Assembly: GCA_020442165.1 (NCBI GenBank)
Contig: JAGRKV010000020.1
Coordinates: 56,385 to 120,384 of the forward strand
DNA: 64,000 nt
DNA from: Hyphomicrobiaceae bacterium
GTDB lineage: Bacteria > Pseudomonadota > Alphaproteobacteria > Rhizobiales > Hyphomicrobiaceae
Direction of reading: 5' to 3'
Of this stretch, positions 19,614-29,047 are shown piece after piece. Every line of letters begins with the position of its first letter. Positions within the stretch are counted from its first letter, which is position 1. The translations under genes and the position numbers were made by a program. The notes beneath the pieces are model-generated. The model made no database searches. It saw nothing but the letters and a program-made list of their open reading frames with translations, and was not told where the DNA came from.

Positions 19614-20507
19614 ATGAGCAGTCTCAGAGCCGCTTCCATCCTTGCTGGGTTCGCTGGCCTGACACTGCCCCTTATGCCGGTGCAAGCCGGGCTCGTCCGG
19701 TTCGCTCCCAATCTGGCCCGCCGCTTGCCGCATTGGTATCACCGCCGCGTCTGCGGCCTGATCGGTGTACGCCTGGAAATCGAAGGCGCGGTCGTGCGCG
19801 ACCGCCCCGTTCTGTTGGTCGCCAACCACACGTCCTGGCTCGACATCCCAGTACTTTCAGCGGTCGCGCCGGTGTCGTTTGTCGCCAAGAAGGAGGTTGC
19901 CGGTTGGCCGGGCGTAGCTGCGTTGGCGCGGCTCCAGCGAACGGTCTTCGTCGATCGTGAACGCCGCTCTGCGGTCGGCAATACAGCTGGCGACATCGTG
20001 CGGCGGCTCGTGGCCGGAGATGCCATCGTGCTGTTTGCCGAGGGCACGTCGAGCGACGGCAACCGGGTGTTGCCGTTTCGAACGTCACTGTTTGCTGCCG
20101 CCAAGCCGAGCGCTGGCGTTCCCGCCGAAGGCGGAGCCGGTAGCGACGCCGTCGTCCAGACGGTTGCGATTGCCTACACACGTCTCCATGGTGTGCCGAT
20201 CTCACGCGCCGACCGCTCGCTGGTTGGCTGGTATGGCGATATGGATCTGCCCCCGCATGCCTGGGCATTACTGAAAGCCGGTCCCATCGACGCGCGCATC
20301 GTCATCGGTGCCCCCCAGCCCCTCGATTCATTCGATGACCGCAAGGCGCTGGCCCGTCACAGCGAGGATGAAGTCCGCTCCAATGTCATTCGGTCGTTGC
20401 GCGGGCTGCCCGCCGGCACTCCAATCTGTGCCGTGCGCCCAAGCCAAGGGCCCGCTCCAGTGCGCCGCCGCCGGGCCGACCAGGAGCGCTCCAAGCGCAT
20501 GGTATAG
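19614..20507 (+). CDS. olsA: 1-acylglycerol-3-phosphate/lyso-ornithine lipid O-acyltransferase (OlsA-type PlsC family)
   Basis: PlsC-family enzyme that esterifies a second acyl chain. The HX4D catalytic motif is NHTSWLD near residue 76 and the substrate-binding FAEGTSSDGNRVLPF lies near residue 140. A hydrophobic N-terminal stretch (LAGFAGLTLPLMPV) suggests membrane attachment. The position between rimI and miaB matches S. meliloti olsA as I recall it, which completes ornithine lipid from the OlsB product. A general PlsC that makes phosphatidic acid is the alternative. At 297 residues it is somewhat long, with a basic C-terminal tail. The fur/mur gene that I recall between rimI and olsA in S. 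meliloti is not present; only 51 bases separate them here. Confidence 0.8.
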   Translation: MSSLRAASILAGFAGLTLPLMPVQAGLVRFAPNLARRLPHWYHRRVCGLIGVRLEIEGAVVRDRPVLLVANHTSWLDIPVLSAVAPVSFVAKKEVAGWPGVAALARLQRTVFVDRERRSAVGNTAGDIVRRLVAGDAIVLFAEGTSSDGNRVLPFRTSLFAAAKPSAGVPAEGGAGSDAVVQTVAIAYTRLHGVPISRADRSLVGWYGDMDLPPHAWALLKAGPIDARIVIGAPQPLDSFDDRKALARHSEDEVRSNVIRSLRGLPAGTPICAVRPSQGPAPVRRRRADQERSKRMV

Positions 20508-20837
20508 GGCCCAGGACTTTACTTTTTTGTCCCGTAACATCGGCGTTCAGTTGATTGGCGGTCGCGCCGGCAAGGATGACCGCACAGCCCTGGCTATCCC
20601 GAACGGCGTTCACCTCCACCATCCCTGGTTTGCCGAATGATTGCCGAGACGGTGAAGCGGAAAATATTTGTCCGTTTAGCAATTCTCAGCGCGACAGATG
20701 CGGCTGGCATGTGATTTAAACTATTTGTTTGCATCGCAGCAAAATCTTGCCCTGGGTTAAAGAAAAGAGTCGCCGAGGTGTCTAGTAATATTGCGCGGCC
20801 ACATTCAGTGGCACCAAACGACATCGGGGATCAGGCC
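20508..20837. other. Intergenic region upstream of miaB
   Basis: About 330 bases, AT-richer than its surroundings near 20690-20770. It probably holds the miaB promoter. No gene is supported. A GTG at 20778 is in frame with miaB and could be an alternative start. Confidence 0.4.
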
Positions 20838-22184
20838 ATGTCCGGCGCCGGGAAAAAGGTGCTCGTCAAGACGTTCGGCTGTCAGATGAATGTTTATGAT
20901 TCCGAACGCATGGCCGAAGCGCTGTCTGCCGAAGGGTATGCCGAGACCGAAGTCGTCGAAGATGCCGATCTCGTCATCCTCAACACCTGCCATATTCGCG
21001 AAAAGGCGGCCGAAAAGGTTTATTCCGAGCTGGGCCGCCTGCGTCAGCTCAAGAGCGAGCGTCTCAAGCAGGGACGCGAGACGATGATTGCGGTTGCGGG
21101 CTGTGTCGCCCAGGCGGAAGGTGCTGAAATCATCGCCCGCGCACCAGCCGTTGACTTGGTGGTGGGCCCGCAGAGCTACCACCGCCTGCCCGAGTTGGTT
21201 TCCCGCGCAAGCCGCGAGCGGACATCGCTGATCGAGACGAACTTCCCCGAGGAAGACAAATTCTCTCATTTGCCGCGACGGGCGCCGCGTCATGCTGCAA
21301 GTGCGTTTTTGACGGTTCAGGAAGGCTGCGACAAGTTCTGCACGTTCTGCGTGGTGCCCTATACGCGCGGCATGGAATATTCGCGCCCCGTATCGGCCAT
21401 TCTCGCTGAGGCGGAAGCGCTCGTTGCCGGCGGCGTCGCCGAGATCACTCTGCTTGGCCAGAACGTCAACGGCTACCACGGCGAGGACGAGACCGGAGCG
21501 GCAACCTCACTGGCAGGTCTTCTTACCCGCCTCGCCAGCATCGAGGGGCTCCAACGCCTGCGCTACACGACCAGCCATCCCCGCGACATGAGCGATGATC
21601 TGATCGATGCTCACGCGCGCCTGCAAAAGCTGATGCCTTATCTCCATTTGCCGATCCAATCCGGGTCGGACCGCATCCTGGCGGCGATGAATCGCAAGCA
21701 CACCGCTGCCGAATACCGTGCACTGGTGGCAAGGATACGCAAGGCACGACCCGATATCGCGCTTTCGACCGACATTATCGTCGGCTTCCCCGGGGAAACG
21801 GACGCCGATTTCGCGGCCACTCTGGCGCTTGTCGAGGAAGTTGGTTTCGCCCAGGCCTATTCGTTCAAATATTCGCCCAGACCTGGCACCCCGGCGGCCA
21901 AGATCGATGCGCAGGTGCCAGAAGCGGTGAAGATCGATCGCCTCCACCGCCTCCAGCACATGCTGGACGGACAGCAGATCCTGTTCAACACGGCTTGCGT
22001 TGGGCGCACATTCCCAGTGCTGTTCGAGCGCTCGGGCCGCCGCCAGGGCCAGCTCATTGGACGATCGCCGTACCTGCAACCCGTTCATGCCTTCGCTGAG
22101 CCGGATTTGCTTGGCCGTATCGTGACAGTCGAAATCCTTGGCGCCGGACCAAACAGCCTGTCGGGCGTTATCCAGGCAGCGTGA
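20838..22184 (+). CDS. miaB: tRNA-2-methylthio-N6-dimethylallyladenosine synthase MiaB
   Basis: MiaB is a radical-SAM methylthiotransferase that adds a methylthio group to i6A37 of tRNAs. From the ATG at 20838 (448 residues) the N-terminal cluster cysteines are about 15 (FGCQMN), 51 (NTCHIREKA) and 89 (AGCVAQ). The radical-SAM triad CDKFCTFC is at about 164, 168 and 171. A C-terminal TRAM domain includes [22 protein letters not shown]. The frame opens with a GTG at 20778, but the [18 protein letters not shown] start fits homologues better. It begins a run of maturation genes with phoH and ybeY. Confidence 0.96.
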   Translation: MSGAGKKVLVKTFGCQMNVYDSERMAEALSAEGYAETEVVEDADLVILNTCHIREKAAEKVYSELGRLRQLKSERLKQGRETMIAVAGCVAQAEGAEIIARAPAVDLVVGPQSYHRLPELVSRASRERTSLIETNFPEEDKFSHLPRRAPRHAASAFLTVQEGCDKFCTFCVVPYTRGMEYSRPVSAILAEAEALVAGGVAEITLLGQNVNGYHGEDETGAATSLAGLLTRLASIEGLQRLRYTTSHPRDMSDDLIDAHARLQKLMPYLHLPIQSGSDRILAAMNRKHTAAEYRALVARIRKARPDIALSTDIIVGFPGETDADFAATLALVEEVGFAQAYSFKYSPRPGTPAAKIDAQVPEAVKIDRLHRLQHMLDGQQILFNTACVGRTFPVLFERSGRRQGQLIGRSPYLQPVHAFAEPDLLGRIVTVEILGAGPNSLSGVIQAA

Positions 22185-22340
22185 AACTTAGTTAAAGTCC
22201 TGGACAATCCGCATCCGCGGCGGAATGATCCGGCATTCGCGTGCGTTGGTGCGGTCGGCAAAGCCCGGTCGGATGGACGAGGAAGCCCAGAGGCGTGCCG
22301 GTCGAGGGACGGCGCCGCGGGTGGCCATGGAGAACAGGAT

Positions 22341-23363
22341 TTGACAGGTTTTCGCGGTTCCACCGCACCAGGGCAGGGCCGCGCGCCGCGCCCGCAAACG
22401 GAAAAGGTGCGCGTGGTCGTGCCATTCGAGGACAACCGGTTCCTCGCCAGCCTGCTCGGAGAATTCGATTCGAATCTGGCCTTGATCGAGGATCGCCTCG
22501 GCATTGAGGCCCACGCGCACGGCAACGTCATCATCCTGACGGGTTCGCAGACCAACACCCAGATCGCCCGCGAGGTGCTTGAGTACCTTTATAAGCGCGT
22601 GTCCACCGGCGAAACCATCGGTCCGGGCGATTTTGACGGCCACATCCGCCACGCCAGGCAGGAGACACCCGAAGGCGATCCCGGCGGCCAGGCGCAGGTC
22701 GCCACGCGCCGTCGTGTCATCAAGGCCCGCACGCCGACCCAGAGCACATATATGCGTGCGATCGAGCAGACCGACCTTGTTTTCGGTATCGGCCCGGCTG
22801 GCACCGGTAAGACCTATTTGGCCGTGGCCTTTGCCGCGCATTTCCTGGAGCGTGGTGTGGTCGAGCGCATCATCCTGTCTCGCCCCGCTGTGGAGGCAGG
22901 CGAGCGGCTCGGCTTCTTGCCGGGCGACATGCGCGAAAAGGTCGATCCCTATCTGCGTCCGCTGTACGACGCCCTTTACGATGTGCTGCCCCCCGAAAAG
23001 GTGGAACGCGACATCGAGACCGGCGTCATCGAGATTGCACCTCTTGCATTCATGCGCGGGCGAACGCTGGCCAACGCCTTCGTCATTCTCGATGAGGCGC
23101 AAAACACCACCAGCATGCAAATGAAGATGTTTCTCACGCGCCTGGGTGAGAACGCCAAGATGGTCGTCACCGGCGATCCAAGCCAGATCGACCTGCCGCC
23201 CGGCATGGCATCCGGACTGGTCGAGGCCGAGCGGTTGCTGCAGGGCGTCGAGGGTATCGAGTCGGTACGGTTCACAGCCGGCGACGTCGTGCGGCGCGAT
23301 CTGGTGGCGCGCATCGTCGAGGCCTATGACAAGTCCGCCGCCGGGGGCAAGCCAAAGCCATGA
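22341..23363 (+). CDS. PhoH-like ATPase
   Basis: PhoH-family P-loop ATPase, functionally linked to YbeY and RNA processing, encoded just upstream of ybeY as in most bacteria. The Walker A motif GPAGTGKT is at residues 151-158 and the Walker B-like VILDEAQN at about 248-255. The N-terminal region with NRFLASLLGEFDSNLALIEDRLGI is the conserved KH-like start. The likely start is TTG at 22341, with GGAG eight bases upstream; no in-frame ATG lies before the conserved region. The stop overlaps the ybeY start as ATGA. The product is 340 residues. Confidence 0.93.
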   Translation: MTGFRGSTAPGQGRAPRPQTEKVRVVVPFEDNRFLASLLGEFDSNLALIEDRLGIEAHAHGNVIILTGSQTNTQIAREVLEYLYKRVSTGETIGPGDFDGHIRHARQETPEGDPGGQAQVATRRRVIKARTPTQSTYMRAIEQTDLVFGIGPAGTGKTYLAVAFAAHFLERGVVERIILSRPAVEAGERLGFLPGDMREKVDPYLRPLYDALYDVLPPEKVERDIETGVIEIAPLAFMRGRTLANAFVILDEAQNTTSMQMKMFLTRLGENAKMVVTGDPSQIDLPPGMASGLVEAERLLQGVEGIESVRFTAGDVVRRDLVARIVEAYDKSAAGGKPKP

Positions 23364-23989
23364 GCCGGCCAGCACGCACTGCCCACGCGGATTCTCCCAA
23401 TCAGTCCGCAAGCGACGAACAGGCGGCGGCAGAGAGTGCCGAACCCGAGCCATGTCCAACGCTCTTGATCGACATCGTTGAGGATGGCGGCGATTGGTCG
23501 GTGCTGGGCAGTCCCGAGGCACTGCAGCCAATGCTGCGGCGGATTGCCAGTTTCGTTGCGAAAGCACCCGCTGTTGCGGACCGGCTTCCTTCAGCACCAA
23601 GCACTGTCGAGGTAGTGATCGTCTTATCGGACGATGGCGCGGTCGCGGCGCTCAACGAACAGTTTCGCGGCATGGCGAAGCCGACCAACGTACTGTCTTT
23701 CCCCGCAGCCCAGTCCGGTCCCACCGATCTCGGCACGGATGCAGTGTCGCTGGGTGACATCGTTCTGGCGTTGGAGACGGTTCTGAGGGAAGCCGCCGAT
23801 CTTGGCATCCCGCCTGCCGACCATCTGAGCCACCTCGTCGTTCATGGCCTTTTGCATCTTCTGGGGTATGACCACATCGAGGAGCGCCAAGCCGAGGAGA
23901 TGGAGGCACTTGAAACCCGCATTCTGGCAGGCCTCGATATTCCAGATCCCTACGCCGGCAGCGAGCCCGTCACGGCGATGGCGCAATGA
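23360..23989 (+). CDS. ybeY: Endoribonuclease YbeY (rRNA maturation factor)
   Basis: YbeY is a metal-dependent endoribonuclease involved in 16S rRNA 3' maturation and ribosome quality control. The metal site HGLLHLLGYDH is seen with histidines at residues 162, 166 and 172, preceded by NVLSFPAAQ and LGDIVLALE blocks. The 209-residue protein has about 35 extra N-terminal residues that are polar and low in complexity. It overlaps phoH by four bases, which suggests translational coupling. Confidence 0.95.
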   Translation: MSRPARTAHADSPNQSASDEQAAAESAEPEPCPTLLIDIVEDGGDWSVLGSPEALQPMLRRIASFVAKAPAVADRLPSAPSTVEVVIVLSDDGAVAALNEQFRGMAKPTNVLSFPAAQSGPTDLGTDAVSLGDIVLALETVLREAADLGIPPADHLSHLVVHGLLHLLGYDHIEERQAEEMEALETRILAGLDIPDPYAGSEPVTAMAQ

Positions 23990-24046
23990 GTATGTTCCGA
24001 TGGCCATCGCCTGCCACGATTGAAGAACCCACCTGACCGTAAAGCA

Positions 24047-25096
24047 ATGAGTACCTCCGAAACCCAGGCACCAAAGACCGAGCCTTCCACCACGGCCGAC
24101 GAGCCCCGCAGCGGTTTGATTGGCTGGTTGTCGGCGATGCGGGTGAAGCTGGGACTGCAAGGTCCGCAAACACTGCGCGACACGCTGGAGTATGCACTGC
24201 GCGAGGAGCAGTCCGGTTCCGCGGGCGCGTTCTCGGTGGAGGAGCGCGGCATGCTGTTGCGCCTGCTCCGCTTCGGTGCCAGTCGCGTCGAGGACATTAT
24301 GGTCCCGCGCGCCGATATCATTGCCATTGACGAATCCGAACCGTTGAGCGAGCTGCTGAAGCAGTTCGAGGACGCAGGCGTATCGCGCATACCTGTCTTC
24401 TCTGAAACGCTCGATGACCCGCGCGGGATGGTCCATGTGAAGGATCTGTTCGGCTGGATCGTGGAGCAGTCCCACGCAACCAACTCCGCCTCGGCTGCAC
24501 AGGACGCCCGGCCGATAGATCCGGCGGCGAATGAAGACGCCGGGAACGGCGAAACGACCTTTTGTTTTTCCGGCATCGACCTGTCGCGTTCGATTGCGGC
24601 CACCAAGATCAAGCGTACCGTGCTCTATGTTCCGCCCTCCATGCCAGCCATGAACCTGCTCATAAGGATGCAGTCGACCCGCATTCACATGGCGCTGGTT
24701 GTCGATGAGTATGGCGGCACCGACGGCCTCGTCACGATTGAGGATCTGGTCGAGCAGATCGTGGGCGATATCGAGGACGAGCATGACGAGGCCGAGGATG
24801 CGCACCTGACGCAGGATGCCAAGCAAGGGCTGGTCGCCTCCGCGCGCATGCCGGTGGGCGAATTGGAGCAGCACTTGGGCGTCACGCTGTTGACACCTGA
24901 AGAGGCTGAAGAGATCGATACGCTTGGCGGCCTGATGTTTGCCATTCTCGGCCGTGTGCCCGCGCGCGGCGAGATTGTGCGTCATGCCTCTGGCGTCGAG
25001 TTCGAAGTGCTCGATGCCGATCCCAGAAGGGTCAAGAAGCTGCGGATCCACAAATTGTCCTCGGCACCTGAGGCAATTCGGAATCCGTCGCCGTGA
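24047..25096 (+). CDS. CBS-domain protein of the CorC/HlyC (TlyC) family
   Basis: Cytosolic protein of 349 residues with paired CBS domains and a C-terminal transporter-associated (CorC_HlyC) domain. The first CBS block starts with VEDIMVPRADIIAIDESE (about residue 83) and the second with VDEYGGTDGLVTIEDLVEQIVGDIEDEHD. Such proteins are tied to magnesium and cobalt efflux or general ion control; the 'hemolysin' name is historical. The frame includes a TTG at 24020; I favour the ATG at 24047. The stop overlaps the following lnt start as GTGA. Between the CBS halves is a spacer rich in alanine and asparagine (about residues 145-170). Confidence 0.9.
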   Translation: MSTSETQAPKTEPSTTADEPRSGLIGWLSAMRVKLGLQGPQTLRDTLEYALREEQSGSAGAFSVEERGMLLRLLRFGASRVEDIMVPRADIIAIDESEPLSELLKQFEDAGVSRIPVFSETLDDPRGMVHVKDLFGWIVEQSHATNSASAAQDARPIDPAANEDAGNGETTFCFSGIDLSRSIAATKIKRTVLYVPPSMPAMNLLIRMQSTRIHMALVVDEYGGTDGLVTIEDLVEQIVGDIEDEHDEAEDAHLTQDAKQGLVASARMPVGELEQHLGVTLLTPEEAEEIDTLGGLMFAILGRVPARGEIVRHASGVEFEVLDADPRRVKKLRIHKLSSAPEAIRNPSP

Positions 25097-26904
25097 TTGA
25101 TAGCCCGGGCGGCAGCAGCGGCACCGCACAGCCGGTCGGCCCTGCGCCCATTGCCAATGGCCTGTCGGGCATCGTCCGCTTTCTGGCTGGCGCCTCTGAC
25201 GTACAGCGCGCAGCGATTGCCTTCGCCGCCGGTGCCGTGTCGACCCTCGCCATGGCGCCCTTTTTCCTCAGTCCCGTGCTGCTGGTGACGTTCCCGCTGC
25301 TGGTGTGGTTGATCGATACGTCAGACCGTTCGGGCCAGGCAGTAGCTGGCCGCAAGGGTGGCTTGTATCGATGGCGCGAATTCGATTCCGATACGCTGGC
25401 CCGCGCGGGGATAGCCGGATGGTTCTTCGGCCTGGGCTATTTCATCTTTGGATTGTTCTGGGTCGGTGAAGCCTTTCTGGTTGAAGCTGAAATGTTCGCG
25501 TGGCTGCTGCCGGCGGCGGTAACAATGCTGCCTGCGGGCTTGGCGTTGTTTTTTTCTGCCGCCGCGATTGCTGCCCGCGCACTGTGGTTGCCCGGCCTGC
25601 GGCGCGTCGTCCTGCTTGCCGTCATTTTCGGCATCGAGGAATGGCTGCGCGGCCATGTGTTCACCGGCCTGCCGTGGAACACACTTGGCTATGCGTTGAC
25701 GTCACCTGCCGTGTTGATGCAATCGGCGGGGCTCGTCGGCATATACGGGTTGACCATCCTTTCCGTGCTCGTCTTTGCCCTGCCGCTGGTTGCCCTGAGC
25801 GATGGGACGAAGCGTAAAGCGGATGACCGGCCATCGGACCAGAAAGTTCGGTTCGCGCCAGCCTATGCCGGCATTCTTGCTTCGGTTGGCATCATCGCAG
25901 CACTCGTTGGGTATGGCTTATGGCGGCTACCGCCAGGTCAAACACCGGCGGTCGATGGAGTCCGCATTCGCATCGTGCAGCCGAGCGTACCGCAGCGCGA
26001 CAAGTGGCGGCGTGAAAAGCAGCGTGAAATATTCGATCTGCACTTGGCACTTTCACGGCAGGCCACCAACGGCGACATCGACGATCTGGCAGGCATTACA
26101 CACGTCGTCTGGCCAGAAGCTGCAATGCCGTTTCTGCCATTGGAGGCACCCGAGGCGTTGCAGGCAATCGGTGACTTGCTGCCTGATGGCGTCGTGTTGT
26201 TGACGGGAGCGCTTCGCATCGAGCGCCACTCCAATTCGCTGCCTGATCCAACAGCGCCACGCCACTCCGAAACCGTTAGCGAAGCCACGCAAAATCAGGC
26301 CCAGCGGCCCGACTTCTACAACTCCCTGATGGCATTCGATTCAGAAGGCAGGCTGCTGACGCTCTACGACAAGATCCATCTGGTGCCGTTCGGTGAATAT
26401 CTGCCCTTCCAATCATTTCTTGAAAGCATTGGTCTGCAGCAGTTGACGCGGGTGCGGGGCGGGTTTGCCGCCGGACACGCTCCGCGGCCGACCCTGCAAG
26501 TCCCCGGCATGCCGCCGCTACTGGGTCTTGTTTGCTATGAGGCAATTTTTCCCGCCGCCGTCGTGCAGGGTAGCGAGCGCCCAGGCGTAATCGTCAACGT
26601 GACCAATGATGGCTGGTTCGGCAATACGACAGGTCCGCGCCAGCATTTCCACATGGCGAAAGTCCGCGCCGTCGAAGAGGGCGTGCCGATCATTCGATCT
26701 GCAAACAATGGAATTTCCGCCATGATTGATCCCTACGGACGGACCGTAACAAGGATCGATCTGGATCAGCGCGGCGTCGCCGATACTGTGCTGCCTGCAG
26801 CAGCCCCGCCGCCGCTTTACGGACAAGCTGGTGACAGCATTTTTATGTGGCTGTGCATCGTATTGCTGGCCGGCTCCGCGATGACTTCCCTGTCGCGCCG
26901 TTAA
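25093..26904 (+). CDS. lnt: Apolipoprotein N-acyltransferase Lnt
   Basis: Lnt adds the third acyl chain to lipoproteins at the inner membrane. The N-terminal half is strongly hydrophobic with several membrane helices (for example FAAGAVSTLAMAPFFLSPVLLVTFPLLVWLI is split across two). The nitrilase-type catalytic triad is visible as E342 (VVWPEAAMPF), K427 (YDKIHLVPFGEYLP) and C481 (LVCYEAIFP). At 603 residues it is longer than the common 510-540; extra residues lie at the N-terminus and in a polar insert near 380-410. The GTG start overlaps the corC-like stop by four bases. Confidence 0.95.
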   Translation: MIDSPGGSSGTAQPVGPAPIANGLSGIVRFLAGASDVQRAAIAFAAGAVSTLAMAPFFLSPVLLVTFPLLVWLIDTSDRSGQAVAGRKGGLYRWREFDSDTLARAGIAGWFFGLGYFIFGLFWVGEAFLVEAEMFAWLLPAAVTMLPAGLALFFSAAAIAARALWLPGLRRVVLLAVIFGIEEWLRGHVFTGLPWNTLGYALTSPAVLMQSAGLVGIYGLTILSVLVFALPLVALSDGTKRKADDRPSDQKVRFAPAYAGILASVGIIAALVGYGLWRLPPGQTPAVDGVRIRIVQPSVPQRDKWRREKQREIFDLHLALSRQATNGDIDDLAGITHVVWPEAAMPFLPLEAPEALQAIGDLLPDGVVLLTGALRIERHSNSLPDPTAPRHSETVSEATQNQAQRPDFYNSLMAFDSEGRLLTLYDKIHLVPFGEYLPFQSFLESIGLQQLTRVRGGFAAGHAPRPTLQVPGMPPLLGLVCYEAIFPAAVVQGSERPGVIVNVTNDGWFGNTTGPRQHFHMAKVRAVEEGVPIIRSANNGISAMIDPYGRTVTRIDLDQRGVADTVLPAAAPPPLYGQAGDSIFMWLCIVLLAGSAMTSLSRR

Positions 26905-26929
26905 TGTGCGTTTGAACGGCTTTCAAAAC

Positions 26930-26958
26930 TTGACGCAGCCCAACGTAAAAGTTCTATG
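26930..26958 (+). promoter_or_regulatory. Possible sigma-70 type promoter for the XRE regulator
   Basis: TTGACG at 26930-26935 is followed after 17 bases by TCTATG at 26953-26958, about 75 bases upstream of the regulator's start. The -35 box is good and the -10 box is weak, so this is only a candidate. Confidence 0.3.
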
Positions 26959-27034
26959 CCAAGCTTACTGGTTGGCTCGCGCGCAAAAAATGGCTTAGCT
27001 GTTCATAACTGAGCATTCTTGCGAGAGGCGGAAC

Positions 27035-27517
27035 TTGTCAGAGTCGGAAGTGGAAGTTGTTTGCAGTACGGGGCGGGATACCCAGCAGGGGGCGGGTGGC
27101 GTGGAAGAGCGTAACGCACGCAGGGCTAACCCGATGGACGCTCATGTCGGCGGCAGGCTGCGACTTCGCCGCACAATGCTCGGCATGAGCCAGGAAAAGC
27201 TTGGCGAACTGCTCGGTCTCACATTCCAGCAGGTTCAGAAATACGAAAAAGGCGTCAACCGGGTGGGCGCCAGCCGCCTGTTCGAGCTGTCCAGGGTGCT
27301 CCAGGTCCCCATTCAGTTCTTTTTTGACGAAGCACCTGTTGCCGACGATGCACCTGCTACCGGTTTTGCAGACGGTGGCGAGACCGGTTACGTCGCTGAA
27401 ACAATAACGTCACGAGAAGGCTTGGAGCTGAACAAGGCCTTCGCGCGCATTTCCGATCCGCGCGTGAGGAGGTCCATTGTCGATCTCGTCAAGTCGCTTG
27501 CCGATGACGCCGGTTGA
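27035..27517 (+). CDS. XRE-family transcriptional regulator
   Basis: A 160-residue DNA-binding protein with a helix-turn-helix of the Cro/CI type: GGRLRLRRTMLGMSQEKLGELLGLTFQQVQKYEKGVNRVGASRL is split by the two helices at about residues 53-75. The C-terminal half includes an acidic linker and ends with FARISDPRVRRSIVDLVKSL, a pattern common in rhizobial paralogues with a conserved HTH of the 'SinR-like' group. The start is TTG at 27035 with a GAGAGGCGG stretch upstream. It precedes metK as in S. meliloti. Its target is unknown. Confidence 0.88.
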   Translation: MSESEVEVVCSTGRDTQQGAGGVEERNARRANPMDAHVGGRLRLRRTMLGMSQEKLGELLGLTFQQVQKYEKGVNRVGASRLFELSRVLQVPIQFFFDEAPVADDAPATGFADGGETGYVAETITSREGLELNKAFARISDPRVRRSIVDLVKSLADDAG

Positions 27518-27747
27518 GACCGGGCAAACGCCGGATCGTGATTGGTGCGTACAAGTCGTTTGGTCAGGCAATTGATGCCTTTTCCGCCGACTGCCACAGA
27601 CGCGGCGGCGTGCTGGCCGCAGCTGCTCAGGTTTGGCGTTTTTTGAGACAGCAGCGGCGCCCCGGCGCTTGACCCCTTGTCCAATCCTTGCCACAACCCG
27701 CGCGAATTTCCGCAAGATGGCCGGGAATAGGATCGCGAGGGTTGAAC

Positions 27748-28959
27748 GTGGCACGCACATCTTATTTGTTCACCAGTGAGTCGGTCTCCGAGGGGCACCC
27801 CGACAAGGTATGTGATCGCATCTCCGACGAAATCGTCGATCTTTTCTACCGCGAAGGGCCAAGCGCTGGAATCGATCCATGGGTCATTCGTGCTGCTTGC
27901 GAGACGATGGCGACGACAAACCTCGTCATGATCGCCGGTGAGACTCGCGGGCCTGAAACTGTCACCAAGGATTGGATTGCGCATGTGGCGCGCATGGCGA
28001 TCCGCGACATCGGCTACGAGCAGGAAGGCTTCCACTGGGATCATGCCGACATTGAGGTCCTGCTGCATCCCCAGTCGGCCGATATCGCCATGGGCGTCGA
28101 CGCAAAACAGCCGACGAACCAGGAGGAAGGTGCTGGCGACCAGGGCATCATGTTCGGCTATGCCTGCCGCGAAACGCCCGAGCTGATGCCCGCACCGATC
28201 TATTACTCGCACAAGATCCTTGAGGAGCTGGCCCGCGCCCGCAAGGCCAAGGAAGGCAAGGCAGTACTTCTGGGGCCCGACGCAAAAAGCCAGGTGACCG
28301 TGCGATACGAGAACGGCAAGCCCATCGCGGTGACGCAGATCGTGCTGTCGACGCAGCACCTGGATGAGAAACTGTCATCCACCGATGTGCGCACGATCGT
28401 CGAGCCCTATATCCGCAAGATCCTGCCAGCGGCGTGGGTGTCGTCCGATACCATCTGGCATGTCAATCCGACGGGCAAATTCGTCATTGGCGGCCCCGAC
28501 GGCGACTGCGGGTTGACCGGCCGCAAGATCATCGTTGATACCTATGGTGGCGCAGCTCCCCACGGCGGCGGAGCGTTCTCCGGCAAGGACCCCACGAAGG
28601 TCGATCGGTCGGCGGCATACGCCTCGCGCTATTTGGCCAAGAACGTCGTGGCGGCTGGTCTGGCTGACCGCTGCACCATTCAGCTGGCCTATGCGATTGG
28701 CGTCGCCGAGCCACTTTCGATCTATGTCGATACGCATGGCACGGGTAACGTGGATGAAGGCAAGATCGAAGTGGCACTTCGTGATGTGATGCGGCTGACG
28801 CCGCGCGGCATTCGTGAGCATCTCGATCTCAACAAGCCGATCTATGCCCGCACCTCTGCCTACGGCCACTTCGGCCGTGCACCGGATGCGGACGGTGGCT
28901 TCTCGTGGGAGCGGACCGACCTAATCGCGGACAAGCTGAAGAGCCATCTCTCCTCCTAA
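27748..28959 (+). CDS. metK: S-adenosylmethionine synthetase
   Basis: MetK makes SAM from methionine and ATP, supplying the methylases encoded nearby (trmB, miaB). The N-terminal [23 protein letters not shown] is the hallmark start, [13 protein letters not shown] is the second signature and [16 protein letters not shown] the third. The GTG at 27748 with GCGAGGG eight bases upstream gives 403 residues; the frame extends to 27688, but the added 20 residues look non-coding. I looked for a SAM-type riboswitch upstream and could not support one. Confidence 0.97.
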   Translation: MARTSYLFTSESVSEGHPDKVCDRISDEIVDLFYREGPSAGIDPWVIRAACETMATTNLVMIAGETRGPETVTKDWIAHVARMAIRDIGYEQEGFHWDHADIEVLLHPQSADIAMGVDAKQPTNQEEGAGDQGIMFGYACRETPELMPAPIYYSHKILEELARARKAKEGKAVLLGPDAKSQVTVRYENGKPIAVTQIVLSTQHLDEKLSSTDVRTIVEPYIRKILPAAWVSSDTIWHVNPTGKFVIGGPDGDCGLTGRKIIVDTYGGAAPHGGGAFSGKDPTKVDRSAAYASRYLAKNVVAAGLADRCTIQLAYAIGVAEPLSIYVDTHGTGNVDEGKIEVALRDVMRLTPRGIREHLDLNKPIYARTSAYGHFGRAPDADGGFSWERTDLIADKLKSHLSS

Positions 28960-28986
28960 TCGGGGAGAGACTTTTGCTGGATTGTA

Positions 28987-29021
28987 CCAGTGGCCGCGAT
29001 TTTCAGCATCGCGGCCACTGG
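28987..29021 (+). terminator. Perfect 14-bp hairpin between metK and trmB
   Basis: CCAGTGGCCGCGAT and ATCGCGGCCACTGG form an uninterrupted 14-bp stem with a seven-base TTTCAGC loop, 27 bases after the metK stop and 26 bases before the trmB ATG. The following CATTT has only a short U-run. It may end most metK transcripts or stabilise their 3' ends, while allowing some read-through to trmB. Confidence 0.65.
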
Positions 29022-29047
29022 CATTTGCACGATGGACAGAACTGAAA

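Noticed and set aside
22225..22344. Short frame (MIRHSRALV...) whose stop overlaps the phoH TTG start
   Set aside because: It could be a coupling leader peptide, but there is no ribosome site or conservation to support it.
22188..23600. 470-codon open frame on the minus strand
   Set aside because: It is antisense to phoH and ybeY with no recognisable domain.
23624..25129. 501-codon open frame on the minus strand
   Set aside because: It is antisense to ybeY and the CBS-domain gene, both well supported.
27518..27747. SAM riboswitch upstream of metK
   Set aside because: No matching stem or pseudoknot pattern could be recognised in the 230-base leader.
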